This document shows positions 13,095-20,716 of a stretch of DNA of 21,386 bases, piece by piece. The notes below the pieces were generated by a model, which saw only the letters and a list, made by a program, of their open reading frames with translations, was not told the DNA's origin and did not search any database. The DNA lies in the IMG/VR virus record IMGVR_UViG_3300009159_005369, positions 1 through 21,386 of that record; one strand, given 5' to 3'. This DNA comes from a virus. Positions within the stretch are counted from its first letter, which is position 1. Each line of letters begins with the position of its first letter. Both the position numbers and the translations under genes were made by a program.

Positions 13095-14410
13095 AGATAT
13101 AAACTCATAAATCCGTCAACCTTCTCTCCAATGTAGGCAATCTGTTCAGGAGTGATAACTGGACTGCATCCGTGGAAGTAGGTGTTCTTCATAGTGAATG
13201 TAGCAACAGGATAGTTGTCACGTGCTGTTGCAGGATCCATCAAATGGCTATATGCAGGTTGCAACATGATATTGCCCGCAAAGTATGGACGTGTCTGTAT
13301 CAAGTTTTCTTCTAAGTAGTCAACAATGTCCATACGAGAAAACGGAGCACCTGCACGGATAGTTAATGGAAACGCAAACCAACTGACATCGGCCTTGTCT
13401 CTAGCACGTGGCAAGTGGAAGAACTGTTCGTACTTTTCATAGATGGCAAACAATAGATTGTAGTTGCGTTGACGTAAAGTGTGTATTTCTGGCAATTTTT
13501 TAAGTTGCTCAAGACCCATGGCCGCTTGTAGTTCAATGGGTTTTAAGTTGTAACCAATTTCATCATACACATACTTGTGATCAAAAATCTGATCTGGCAT
13601 TTCTGGAATCCACTCATTGAATCGTTTGCCGCAGGTGCCACATTTTAACTTGTTGGCCTCAGGCCCTACACAATAGCAACCACGGCCCCATTCACGTAGA
13701 CTACGCACAATGATTTCTTGTTGTGGATCATTCATAGCCACAAAACCACCTTCACCCATGGTCATGTGGTGTGCTGGATAAAAACTGCAACTGGCCATCT
13801 CGCCAAAACTGCCCAGCGGTTTGCCATCATAGGTTGTACCAAGTCCATCACAACAATCTTCTAATAGTATTAGATTGTGTTTATTGACCAGTTCCATCAC
13901 ACGATTCATGTTGGGAGGATTACCCAACACATGTGCAAAGGTTATAATTTTAATGTCTGGATCGTTGGCAAGTATCTGTTCTGCTTGATCTAGATCAATG
14001 TTTAAGGTATCGATTTCAATATCGCAGAACACCGGCGTAAATCCATTTTGTAAGGTCGGATTAAGTGTGGTCGGGAAGCCTGCAATGGGCATCAATACTT
14101 TAGTGCCCGATGGAAAGTTATAGCCACGCTTGCTTTTCATCGCTGCCATCATCAGCAGGTTAGCACTACTGCCCGAGTTGGTCAATACTCCGCGAGTCTT
14201 ACCAAATTCTTTGGGGAACTTTTGTTCAAAGCGTAGACTCTTGTTGCCCATGACTAGCCAACCGTTTAGTAGTGCTTCTGCAGCTGCCACATACTCGTCT
14301 GATGTAAAATGTGGGCCAGCATAGTTAACAAAGTCTTTGCCGGCTACCCAGGTCTTGTCTGCGTGTTTGGCATCGATGTATTTTTTAATGTCTTCTAATA
14401 TCTGTTTCAT
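13091..14410 (-). CDS. RfbH-type CDP-4-keto-6-deoxyglucose 3-dehydrase (DegT family)
   Basis: A 439-residue DegT/DnrJ/EryC1-fold protein. In SFYPAHHMTMGEGG the Schiff-base Lys of aminotransferases is replaced by His (214), as in RfbH/AscC (E1), which uses PMP to remove the 3-hydroxyl. The cysteines GCYC (245, 247) and KCGTC (257, 260) match the [2Fe-2S] ligands of E1, and the length equals RfbH. It therefore should make a 3,6-dideoxy-4-keto sugar, not a simple amino sugar. The E3 reductase partner (RfbI/AscD) is not in the window. The start at 14410 gives an ATGA overlap with the upstream gene; a longer frame to 14434 is less likely. Confidence 0.88.
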   Translation of the reverse strand: MKQILEDIKKYIDAKHADKTWVAGKDFVNYAGPHFTSDEYVAAAEALLNGWLVMGNKSLRFEQKFPKEFGKTRGVLTNSGSSANLLMMAAMKSKRGYNFPSGTKVLMPIAGFPTTLNPTLQNGFTPVFCDIEIDTLNIDLDQAEQILANDPDIKIITFAHVLGNPPNMNRVMELVNKHNLILLEDCCDGLGTTYDGKPLGSFGEMASCSFYPAHHMTMGEGGFVAMNDPQQEIIVRSLREWGRGCYCVGPEANKLKCGTCGKRFNEWIPEMPDQIFDHKYVYDEIGYNLKPIELQAAMGLEQLKKLPEIHTLRQRNYNLLFAIYEKYEQFFHLPRARDKADVSWFAFPLTIRAGAPFSRMDIVDYLEENLIQTRPYFAGNIMLQPAYSHLMDPATARDNYPVATFTMKNTYFHGCSPVITPEQIAYIGEKVDGFMSLYL

Positions 14411-15132
14411 GGTTGAATACCCAGTTGATTGCAAATTTCTTTCATGATGTTTATTACTGCTTGGCTGCCACGGCTACCATGAAAATGTAGTATATGAGCC
14501 TGCTCGATAGGTAAAGCATTCCATCGACCGTGCCAATCTATTACATTTTGATCTAGTGTTCTTAGACGCATAGTTTGATAGGCCATCTCTGGATGTAGTC
14601 TGTCTGAATCAGGAATATCTTGACTCCAGAACATAGCGTTGTGTCTTAACTGATCAAACCCCCAATTGCGGTCTGGGTGGGTTTCTCGTTGGGCCAGCCA
14701 CTTTTCTCCTAGTTCCCATACATCGTCAGACATGGTGTGAGGATAATATTGTATATCATCATTAAAATGATTTGTAAAATCTTTATAACTTCTTGGTTCA
14801 GTATAATTAAATAATCGATATTCAGGAAATCTATCTGAAAACAATTCTGTAGGTTTGATCATAAGCGTGTCAGCTCCTGCCCAGAATATATTGCAAGGTT
14901 CTTTGTGCCATAATTCCTTAATGTCCAACCAATTTTGATAAGTGCAGGTATCGCTGTTGGTAGCAGGATCGGTCCATAATATCGCTTCAAATGTTTCTTT
15001 TACAAAGTGTTCAAAACTGGCCAGTCTCAAACGATACATTTCTTGATAATCCGAATGCAGTTGTGCGCTGTCTTGCCCCATCCAATTTTCTGATATAGGA
15101 CGAACCGAACATACCAAGTAATTCTTTACCAT
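14407..15132 (-). CDS. Glycosyltransferase-like protein, 241 aa
   Basis: A 241-residue soluble protein. IFWAGADTLMIKP (82-94) resembles the nucleotide-sugar/metal-binding DxD-like region of GT-A glycosyltransferases, preceded by a segment EAILWTD typical of such folds. FDQLRHNAMFW and HILHFHGSRG near the C-terminus would fit acceptor or metal-binding parts (His-rich). I cannot place it in a named family. Its location between the RmlB-like and RfbH-type genes supports a role in making or attaching the cassette's sugar. It overlaps the RmlB-like gene by 7 nt and the RfbH-type gene by ATGA. Confidence 0.65.
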   Translation of the reverse strand: MVKNYLVCSVRPISENWMGQDSAQLHSDYQEMYRLRLASFEHFVKETFEAILWTDPATNSDTCTYQNWLDIKELWHKEPCNIFWAGADTLMIKPTELFSDRFPEYRLFNYTEPRSYKDFTNHFNDDIQYYPHTMSDDVWELGEKWLAQRETHPDRNWGFDQLRHNAMFWSQDIPDSDRLHPEMAYQTMRLRTLDQNVIDWHGRWNALPIEQAHILHFHGSRGSQAVINIMKEICNQLGIQP

Positions 15133-16076
15133 ACAAAATTACTCCTATAGTGCTTGACTATTTGGTCTAGTTCTTGATCAAAGTTAGCCGTTGGGTGCCA
15201 TCCTAATTTTTTTAATTTGCTGTCATCAATTGCGTAGCGAACATCTTGCCCTTGTCTAGCACTGGGAGTGGTAAATGTTTCCCAGTTGTTGTTATGGTCA
15301 ACTCCGTAATATAAACATAATATTTTTTTAATTACTTCGTGATTGGGTAATTCAGTATTGCCACTAATATTAAATATTTCATTGGTACACCCAGCATCAA
15401 TAGTAGTTATTACAGCACTGGCGGTATCCTTGGCATGTAACCAGGTTCTCACCGGATTACCGTGATTGTGTAAATCAATTAATTTTCCTAATTCAAGAAA
15501 TTTAATACTTTTGGGTATAAGTTTTTCAACATATTGACCAATGCCATAGTTGTTGGTAGGACGCACAATTACATATTTAATACCATAGGTCCTGGCCCAT
15601 GCTAGTATCAACATGTCGGCAGCGGCCTTTGATGCTGAATAAGGATTGCTAGGTTTTAACAAATCAGTTTCGGTGTGGGCTCCTGAATCAATGTCACCAT
15701 ATACCTCATCTGTTGAAAAATGCAACAATGTTGGTTGTCGTTGAACAGGTTGTTGTCGGATCAATTCCAACAATCGATGTACTCCATTGATGTTGCTGCG
15801 TAGGAATACTTCTGAGCTCATGATTGAATTATCCACATGAGTCTCGGCTGCTGTGTTTATAATATAGTCGCAGTCATACAGTCGATCAATATCATTAATA
15901 TCTTTGTGTACGAATTTAAATGTATTGTATTTTTGAAACTCGTCTAAAAAATCAAAATTGCTGGCATAGGTACCTTTGTCCACACCAATCACATGCCAGC
16001 CACGTGTTAGGCATTGACGTGTGATATGCACTCCTATAAATCCTAAACACCCGGTAACATATACAATTTTTTTCAT
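15126..16076 (-). CDS. RmlB-like nucleotide-sugar 4,6-dehydratase
   Basis: A 316-residue extended SDR. TGCLGFIG (8-15) binds NAD; STDEVYGD (121-128) holds the Asp-Glu pair typical of 4,6-dehydratases; YSASK (Tyr146, Lys150) is catalytic; RPTNNYG and the HNHGNPVRTWLHAKD substrate region follow. The enzyme turns an NDP-hexose into the 4-keto-6-deoxy form, the precursor of deoxysugars. Sequence resembles dTDP-glucose dehydratase; a CDP-glucose role (RfbG-like) would fit the RfbH-type gene better and cannot be excluded. The ATG overlaps the upstream glycosyltransferase stop by ATGA. A little shorter than typical RmlB (about 350). Confidence 0.87.
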   Translation of the reverse strand: MKKIVYVTGCLGFIGVHITRQCLTRGWHVIGVDKGTYASNFDFLDEFQKYNTFKFVHKDINDIDRLYDCDYIINTAAETHVDNSIMSSEVFLRSNINGVHRLLELIRQQPVQRQPTLLHFSTDEVYGDIDSGAHTETDLLKPSNPYSASKAAADMLILAWARTYGIKYVIVRPTNNYGIGQYVEKLIPKSIKFLELGKLIDLHNHGNPVRTWLHAKDTASAVITTIDAGCTNEIFNISGNTELPNHEVIKKILCLYYGVDHNNNWETFTTPSARQGQDVRYAIDDSKLKKLGWHPTANFDQELDQIVKHYRSNFVW

Positions 16077-16906
16077 TGAACCGGTTTTCCTGACCGTATT
16101 TGAAACTGACGCATCTGATGATTAGGGTCGTTGTTGCGTAATTTTTCCCAGGGATCTTGCTCGCCAACCTTTACACGTTGCCACCAGGTTGAATTTGATC
16201 CTAGACTTTTTAGATAGTCGTTGAGTTTTTCGCAATCTTGCATGCGTAACAGTGTTTGAGAGTGATTGTGAAAGTCTCGAGGATTGCTAGGATTGCCTTC
16301 AAGTAATTCTCGTTCTTTGTAAGTAGAATCTAAATTGTTGCCAGTAAGGTCAGCGCGATCATGCAATACACTAACGTCAATACGTTCCCACACATCAATA
16401 CAATAAGCAATTTGACTTAGCCAAGCATCGGTCATTGAATGTAAACTTAAATGGCCAATCACATCTAACCAAGCCTTAGGCACTATGGGAAATATGCTGT
16501 AAGGATGATCATTGTGTGTATGGACTGCTAGTAATTTAAACTCACCTGTGTGTTTGACGATTTTGATGTCCCAGTTGCGACTTTCCATTATGGCATCATC
16601 GTTCCAGAAAAACATCCAATCAGCTGATGAATTTTTAGCCAGGGTATTAACATAGTCGTGAAGTTGACTATATCCCATTGGTTCAAATGATATGGCAGTA
16701 TAATGCACACCCATGTTGTCTAACAACGGTTGCAATTTTTGTTGGAAATGGGCAATACCCACAGCGTCGTCTTTGTCTAGGCCCAGCAAAACCTGTATGC
16801 TGTCTAAATCTTGAGCTTTTTCAAGCAGACCGATCAAACTGCGTGTTAATGCTTCGGTGCGTCCTCGAGTAGGCAGTAGTACTGCAATTTTGTATTCATT
16901 TGACAT
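16073..16906 (-). CDS. GT-A fold glycosyltransferase, 277 aa
   Basis: The protein begins MSNEYKIAVLLPTRGRTEAL, the N-terminal strand and loop of GT-A (family 2-like) transferases, with DADWMFF-type core here as SADWMFFWNDDAIM: the NDD at 102-104 should bind metal and sugar nucleotide. GLDKDDAVG at 42-50 is a second acidic loop. It would add a sugar to a surface or lipid-linked acceptor in the cytoplasm. It is the first gene of the cassette and has TATAAATA eight bases plus upstream of its ATG. The stop overlaps the RmlB-like start by ATGA. The C-terminus (WWQRVKVGEQDPWEKLR) is basic. Confidence 0.8.
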   Translation of the reverse strand: MSNEYKIAVLLPTRGRTEALTRSLIGLLEKAQDLDSIQVLLGLDKDDAVGIAHFQQKLQPLLDNMGVHYTAISFEPMGYSQLHDYVNTLAKNSSADWMFFWNDDAIMESRNWDIKIVKHTGEFKLLAVHTHNDHPYSIFPIVPKAWLDVIGHLSLHSMTDAWLSQIAYCIDVWERIDVSVLHDRADLTGNNLDSTYKERELLEGNPSNPRDFHNHSQTLLRMQDCEKLNDYLKSLGSNSTWWQRVKVGEQDPWEKLRNNDPNHQMRQFQIRSGKPVQ

Positions 16907-16914
16907 AGTGCGAA

Positions 16915-16922
16915 TATTTATA
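16915..16922 (-). promoter_or_regulatory. T4-like late promoter, exact TATAAATA
   Basis: TATAAATA on the minus strand matches the T4 late consensus exactly, in the 50-nt gap before the glycosyltransferase gene, eight bases from its ATG. About 15 bases upstream of it, TATAAT occurs without a good -35. It would place the whole sugar cassette under late control. Confidence 0.6.
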
Positions 16923-16956
16923 TGCGCCGTTTATTATAGAAATAAATCTGTGCTGA

Positions 16957-17127
16957 TCACCAATGATGTATAACGCCTGCTACAATAAAGCAGTTTGTAA
17001 CAATGTATGTGAGTACAACCACAGTGCGAATGCCGGCAATACGATCTGCTTCTAAATCAGTATTGCCGGCTTTTTCTCCCAGGGCCTTGGCCCATAGTCG
17101 CCAAACATTACGCAAATAGGTCTTCAT
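16957..17127 (-). CDS. Small membrane protein, 56 aa, phage-type
   Basis: The protein has a basic N-terminal part (MKTYLRNVWRLWAKALGEKA), an acidic middle (NTDLEADRIAGIR) and a C-terminal hydrophobic helix (VVVLTYIVTNCFIVAGVI) ending HHW. This is a tail-anchored topology with the N-terminus in the cytoplasm. From memory, T4-like marine phages carry a similar protein. The ATG at 17127 overlaps the QueD-like gene by 20 nt; a GTG at 17148 in the same frame is a possible alternative. Function unknown. Confidence 0.78.
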   Translation of the reverse strand: MKTYLRNVWRLWAKALGEKAGNTDLEADRIAGIRTVVVLTYIVTNCFIVAGVIHHW

Positions 17128-17611
17128 TCCATTCACGATGACCTTCACGGAACGCCATGTTACTTTGTGTTTCGCGCACTTCTACACGATAACACCATAA
17201 GCGATCTGCTTCACCTGGGCCCCAATTCTCCGGAATGTAAACACCGTTTACAAACTTATAAAGCATATCGCTTAGTGCTTCACAACCTAATGCCGGTAGA
17301 ATAGTTAGTTTGGCTAACTTACGACGTTCCATCTCTTTGTAAAATTCTAATTCAGGATCATCTTGTGCTACCAAGGTAGTGTGATCAAATTGACTTTCAA
17401 GGATGGCCTTTAATTCTTTAAGTCCACCATAGTCGGCGGCCCAATTACGCACATCTAAATCGTCGGTACCGAAGTAAAACTTCATACTAAACGAATATCC
17501 GTGATTTAAGTTACAATGGCTATCTGCCCTCCATTGTCTATACGCACATGGAAATGCGTCGTGATACTCCTTGGTAGAAGTGTATTTGTATTGCCTAGGT
17601 TGATTTGCCAT
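17108..17611 (-). CDS. QueD-like 6-carboxytetrahydropterin synthase family protein
   Basis: A 167-residue T-fold protein. SHCNLNHGYSFSMKFYF (31-47) aligns with the QueD block CxxxHGH, with the catalytic-type Cys33 and His37 kept but Tyr39 in place of the second His. FDHTTL and YRVEVRET match the conserved Asp-His pair and Glu of the family. The first zinc His (in FxAAH) seems replaced too (AFPCAY). QueD makes 6-carboxy-tetrahydropterin from the FolE product. The gene has a good promoter (17630-17658) and AGGAG six bases before its ATG. Family membership is strong; activity is uncertain because of the altered zinc ligands. Confidence 0.82.
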   Translation of the reverse strand: MANQPRQYKYTSTKEYHDAFPCAYRQWRADSHCNLNHGYSFSMKFYFGTDDLDVRNWAADYGGLKELKAILESQFDHTTLVAQDDPELEFYKEMERRKLAKLTILPALGCEALSDMLYKFVNGVYIPENWGPGEADRLWCYRVEVRETQSNMAFREGHREWNEDLFA

Positions 17612-17629
17612 TGATTTCTCCTATGTTAG

Positions 17630-17658
17630 ATTATAGCATAGGCGGCAGAGTTTGTAAA
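17630..17658 (-). promoter_or_regulatory. sigma70-type promoter, TTTACA-N17-TATAAT
   Basis: The -35 TTTACA (17653-17658) and -10 TATAAT (17630-17635) have a 17-bp spacer. Unlike the other promoters here, it leaves a short leader with AGGAG before the QueD-like ATG at 17611. Confidence 0.87.
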
Positions 17659-17687
17659 GCGGGAGTGACGCCAAGACCGCTGTAAAT

Positions 17688-17873
17688 CTATTTATTTGTT
17701 TCTACCGGTGCGCATTTTAAACGTTCGTCGCACTGTTCAAAACTTCCGTTCTGTGTATTCATACGTATGATTTGATCTTTGTGTACTGTAAAAGTATATT
17801 TGGCATTATCAACGGCCGGCATGGTCACTTGGTAACCCAGTAATATACACATCATTGCTGTGAGTGCTATCAT
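17688..17873 (-). CDS. Small exported or membrane-anchored protein, 61 aa
   Basis: Residues 1-20 (MIALTAMMCILLGYQVTMPA) look like a signal peptide or membrane anchor without a strong positive N-terminus. The rest (KYTFTVHKDQIIRMNTQNGS, then FEQCDERLKCAPVE) is polar with two cysteines that could form a disulphide in the periplasm. The ATG at 17873 overlaps the HIT gene stop by ATGA, which supports that it is real. It ends the operon of the lipoprotein and HIT genes. I do not recognise a family. Confidence 0.7.
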   Translation of the reverse strand: MIALTAMMCILLGYQVTMPAVDNAKYTFTVHKDQIIRMNTQNGSFEQCDERLKCAPVETNK

Positions 17874-18238
17874 TTTTTATAATTTCCTTTGCCTGGTATT
17901 GTATTTCTTACACCGCCCACTGGATCCTCAACATCGCCGGTTGTGCGTGGAATAAGATGCACATGTGGATACATCACAGTTTGACCTGCGGCCACACCTG
18001 AATTAAATCCAATGTTAAATCCATCACACTCGCCTTGGGCAACCATGTGATTACCATCGGCCAGTGCGTCTTCAAAGGCCTCCACAATCCAATTTGGATT
18101 GTCATCCTTGGGCACATACAATCTATGGCCTGGAGTACAAGGATACTTGTCTAGATATATTGTAACCAATGGATGGTCTTTTATCTTTTCGGTCCAGGGT
18201 GCTATACCTGCTTGTTGTGCGTCAAATAGTGTTGTCAT
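17870..18238 (-). CDS. HIT-family nucleotide hydrolase
   Basis: A 122-residue histidine-triad-fold protein. YPHVHLIPR (90-98) carries the HxHxxP core with His92 and His94; QTVMY just before it and GGVRNTIPGKGNY at the C-terminus match bacterial HIT proteins. The first triad His position is occupied by Tyr-Pro here, so it is closer to HIT subtypes with two visible His. Members split dinucleoside polyphosphates, nucleotidyl-amidates or adenylated compounds. AAGGA eleven bases upstream supports the ATG at 18238. It follows the lipoprotein gene by one base and overlaps the next gene by ATGA. Confidence 0.85.
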   Translation of the reverse strand: MTTLFDAQQAGIAPWTEKIKDHPLVTIYLDKYPCTPGHRLYVPKDDNPNWIVEAFEDALADGNHMVAQGECDGFNIGFNSGVAAGQTVMYPHVHLIPRTTGDVEDPVGGVRNTIPGKGNYKK

Positions 18239-18239
18239 G

Positions 18240-20684
18240 TTAAAAGAATATCCTTAATTCGTTCATCAACCTGTATTGGCCATCTGTTGTGCTCATAGCA
18301 CTCAATCTCAATTGTGTCTGTTTGGTCAATTGATTGGTATAAAGTGCTCGTACATAACCTGTGGTTTGATTCTGTATTGCTAGTTTTTTATTAGTGTACA
18401 CGATATTGCCGGTATTGTCAACGGCAGTAGGCAATTTAGCTTCTACTGATCCAGACAGTACCACTGGTTTGATGCCGGCATACAAGCCAATATCGCCCTC
18501 ACGTCGTGCATTACCAAATCTATAACCAGTTTCCGCCCATGCACCCCACATGTTGTTGACTTGAGTAATTAGTCCTGGGGTTATGTTAGTGGTCACATAC
18601 ATGGCACTGGCCTGTGCTGAAAATCCTCGATTGCGATAAGTGACCACATTGTCCATGATTCCTGCTCCGGTAACTTCTCCCCAAGCACCACCAAACGCAA
18701 TCCACGGATTGGCATTCAAGTAGGTATATTGAGTACCAATGCTCCAGTTGTTATAACTGTAAATTTTAGGCATGCCAATGGTGTATTGTCTAGGCTTGTT
18801 GAGCATGTTCAACCTGTTGCTGTCTTGAGACGCATAATCACTGCCAAGCCTCATGCCATTTACTGTGGTAAGATTGCCGTTGACTAGATATTCAGCATGA
18901 CTGGTCAATTCGTATTGATCGTTGTGTTCGGTATTGTATCCAAATCCATTCATTCGGCTCACTACCATTGGACTTAGATTCAAGTTATAACTACGTCCAG
19001 CCATGTCCATGGCCACTACACTACCGTCACCGAGGTTAACACCAGCTAAGAATCCATTAATTGGAACAGAGCCACGAGCAGTGGCCAAACTCAAATTACC
19101 AATGGGTTTAAACAATGCATCATCGTCAATAACACCCACACCGTTGATGTACGAAGCCACAGTTTTTGCCAAAGCATCGTTGGCCTGGGGAACAGTCATG
19201 TAGGGCCATTTTTGTATCATTAAATTCACGGCTGTTTGTGCAGTGGTTGTACTTTGCGATCCTAAAGCACTGATATACACTGCCAGTTGTCGATCGCTAC
19301 CATTCATAAACCCCACAGCCGACACCAGGTACATCTTACCATCTGGACCTTGCACCACATTCACTGTGTGTTCATTTGAACTACCGCCTGCCATGGTCTT
19401 GACTTGTGCCAAATAATCAGTCAAGACCTTTGCATAAGTGGCCACAAACTTGCCATCTTTGGATTGTAGCAAGAACTGACTACTAGTGCCCGAGTTATCG
19501 CCGCCTGACACCAAAATATCTGTAAGTCCGTCACCGTTGATATCCATCAGTTTGGGATTGTAAGTTGTTCTGGTTGCGGTGTTGTAACCTACCAAAGTTG
19601 TATCAGTCACATCAGTGAACACTCCACTGCCATGATTCTTTAAAAATTGTATTTCGCTATAGTTGTTGTTGACACCGGATGCAACCATGCCAGGTTGACT
19701 GAAAACAACTGCACCGGTCCGCCCACTGTTGTCAAAGTCAAATGCTAGAGCTCGCACGTTATGGCTGGTAGTGATACCCAAGGCCGCCCACTTTGGCAAT
19801 TCAAATCTTGGAGTAGGCAGTACAGCTATCTGGTTAAACGACAGTTGATCGGCACCGTTGATCGACCATCCCCATAACTTAGTGGCATTTCCTATGGCGC
19901 CACTGGGTCCTGAGTCAGTTGTAATAAAAGTGCTGGATCCATTGCCCAAGAAGTCGGCCACAGCAACGCCACTACCACTGGGTCCGCCTACCTGTGAGTT
20001 GGTGTAGGTAGTGAAGCTGTTGACCCGATTGTTTATTCCTAAAGTAGTGCGATTACCTGTGTCTAGTATGAGAAAATCTGCAAAACCATCGCGATTAAGA
20101 TCATACACAGCCGAGTCGTGACTGTTGACATTGGTTATATTGATAGTTTGTCTGCTAAAATATGTGCCGTTGTTGGTATAAACATACGCAGGACCTGTTA
20201 ATCCAGCGTCATCGGTATAAGGAGCCACCAACATGCCGGTCTTGCCAGTGTTGAACCAATCAGCAAACTTTATGGTGTTGGTACCTAAGATAACATTGGT
20301 ATCACCTGGAAACCACTGTGCTGTTTTATCAACCAATTGCCCGCCTTGCCAGCTCAGCATAGTAATGCGACTGTTCACATGATCGGTTGAGGTAAACGGT
20401 TGTGTATCGAAGCCTGCGACTATTACGTCTTGACCTGACCCGGATATTGATGCAGTATAAGTATCGCCGACAAAATATTTGTTGGCATTATTGACCAAAG
20501 GATCCACCGTGGCCACACGCATAGGAGTTGCATAAGGAACCTCGGATCGTAAATATGATCCGCCAACATTGCCGGGTGTACCACTACCACCACCGCCTCC
20601 CCCACCTCCACAAGCAGACAATAAAAAAACTGTGGACGCGGCCATGGCCATGGCACTGCGTTTTAATATTTGCGTTTGTTTCAC
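18240..20684 (-). CDS. Surface lipoprotein with FG-GAP/VCBS repeats and C-terminal beta-barrel
   Basis: An 814-residue exported protein. The basic start and hydrophobic core (MKQTQILKRSAMAMAAS and on) end in the lipobox LLSAC, with Cys25 for lipidation, followed by eight glycines. FG-GAP/VCBS-type Ca-binding motifs include DLNRDGFADF (195-204), DFDNSGRTGA (316-325) and DINGDGLTDI (381-390), suggesting a beta-propeller. From about residue 560 the sequence alternates aromatic and polar residues like outer-membrane strands and ends LRIFF, a terminal Phe as in barrel proteins. It should sit in the host outer membrane, like a lipidated autotransporter, perhaps changing adsorption. Its GTG start overlaps the stop of a 9-codon leader (GTGA). 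By far the largest gene here and bacterial in style. Confidence 0.85.
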   Translation of the reverse strand: MKQTQILKRSAMAMAASTVFLLSACGGGGGGGGSGTPGNVGGSYLRSEVPYATPMRVATVDPLVNNANKYFVGDTYTASISGSGQDVIVAGFDTQPFTSTDHVNSRITMLSWQGGQLVDKTAQWFPGDTNVILGTNTIKFADWFNTGKTGMLVAPYTDDAGLTGPAYVYTNNGTYFSRQTINITNVNSHDSAVYDLNRDGFADFLILDTGNRTTLGINNRVNSFTTYTNSQVGGPSGSGVAVADFLGNGSSTFITTDSGPSGAIGNATKLWGWSINGADQLSFNQIAVLPTPRFELPKWAALGITTSHNVRALAFDFDNSGRTGAVVFSQPGMVASGVNNNYSEIQFLKNHGSGVFTDVTDTTLVGYNTATRTTYNPKLMDINGDGLTDILVSGGDNSGTSSQFLLQSKDGKFVATYAKVLTDYLAQVKTMAGGSSNEHTVNVVQGPDGKMYLVSAVGFMNGSDRQLAVYISALGSQSTTTAQTAVNLMIQKWPYMTVPQANDALAKTVASYINGVGVIDDDALFKPIGNLSLATARGSVPINGFLAGVNLGDGSVVAMDMAGRSYNLNLSPMVVSRMNGFGYNTEHNDQYELTSHAEYLVNGNLTTVNGMRLGSDYASQDSNRLNMLNKPRQYTIGMPKIYSYNNWSIGTQYTYLNANPWIAFGGAWGEVTGAGIMDNVVTYRNRGFSAQASAMYVTTNITPGLITQVNNMWGAWAETGYRFGNARREGDIGLYAGIKPVVLSGSVEAKLPTAVDNTGNIVYTNKKLAIQNQTTGYVRALYTNQLTKQTQLRLSAMSTTDGQYRLMNELRIFF

Positions 20685-20710
20685 GGCCGATACCTATAAT
20701 AGTTGATCAT
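20681..20710 (-). CDS. Nine-residue leader peptide coupled to the lipoprotein start
   Basis: The ATG at 20710 lies six bases after the -10 box and reads MINYYRYRP then TGA, which overlaps the lipoprotein GTG (GTGA). No Shine-Dalgarno sequence precedes the GTG. The layout predicts a leaderless start on the leader and reinitiation on the lipoprotein. The peptide itself may have no function. Confidence 0.5.
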   Translation of the reverse strand: MINYYRYRP

Positions 20711-20716
20711 ACTACT

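Noticed and set aside
16930-16955. TATAAT upstream of the glycosyltransferase gene as a sigma70 promoter
   Set aside because: No reasonable -35 box at 16-18 bp; the exact TATAAATA closer to the gene is a better candidate.
20585-20612. Run of Gly codons as a repeat or phase-variable tract
   Set aside because: The codons are mixed (GGA, GGT, GGG and others), so it is not a simple slippage tract; poly-Gly after a lipobox is common in surface lipoproteins.
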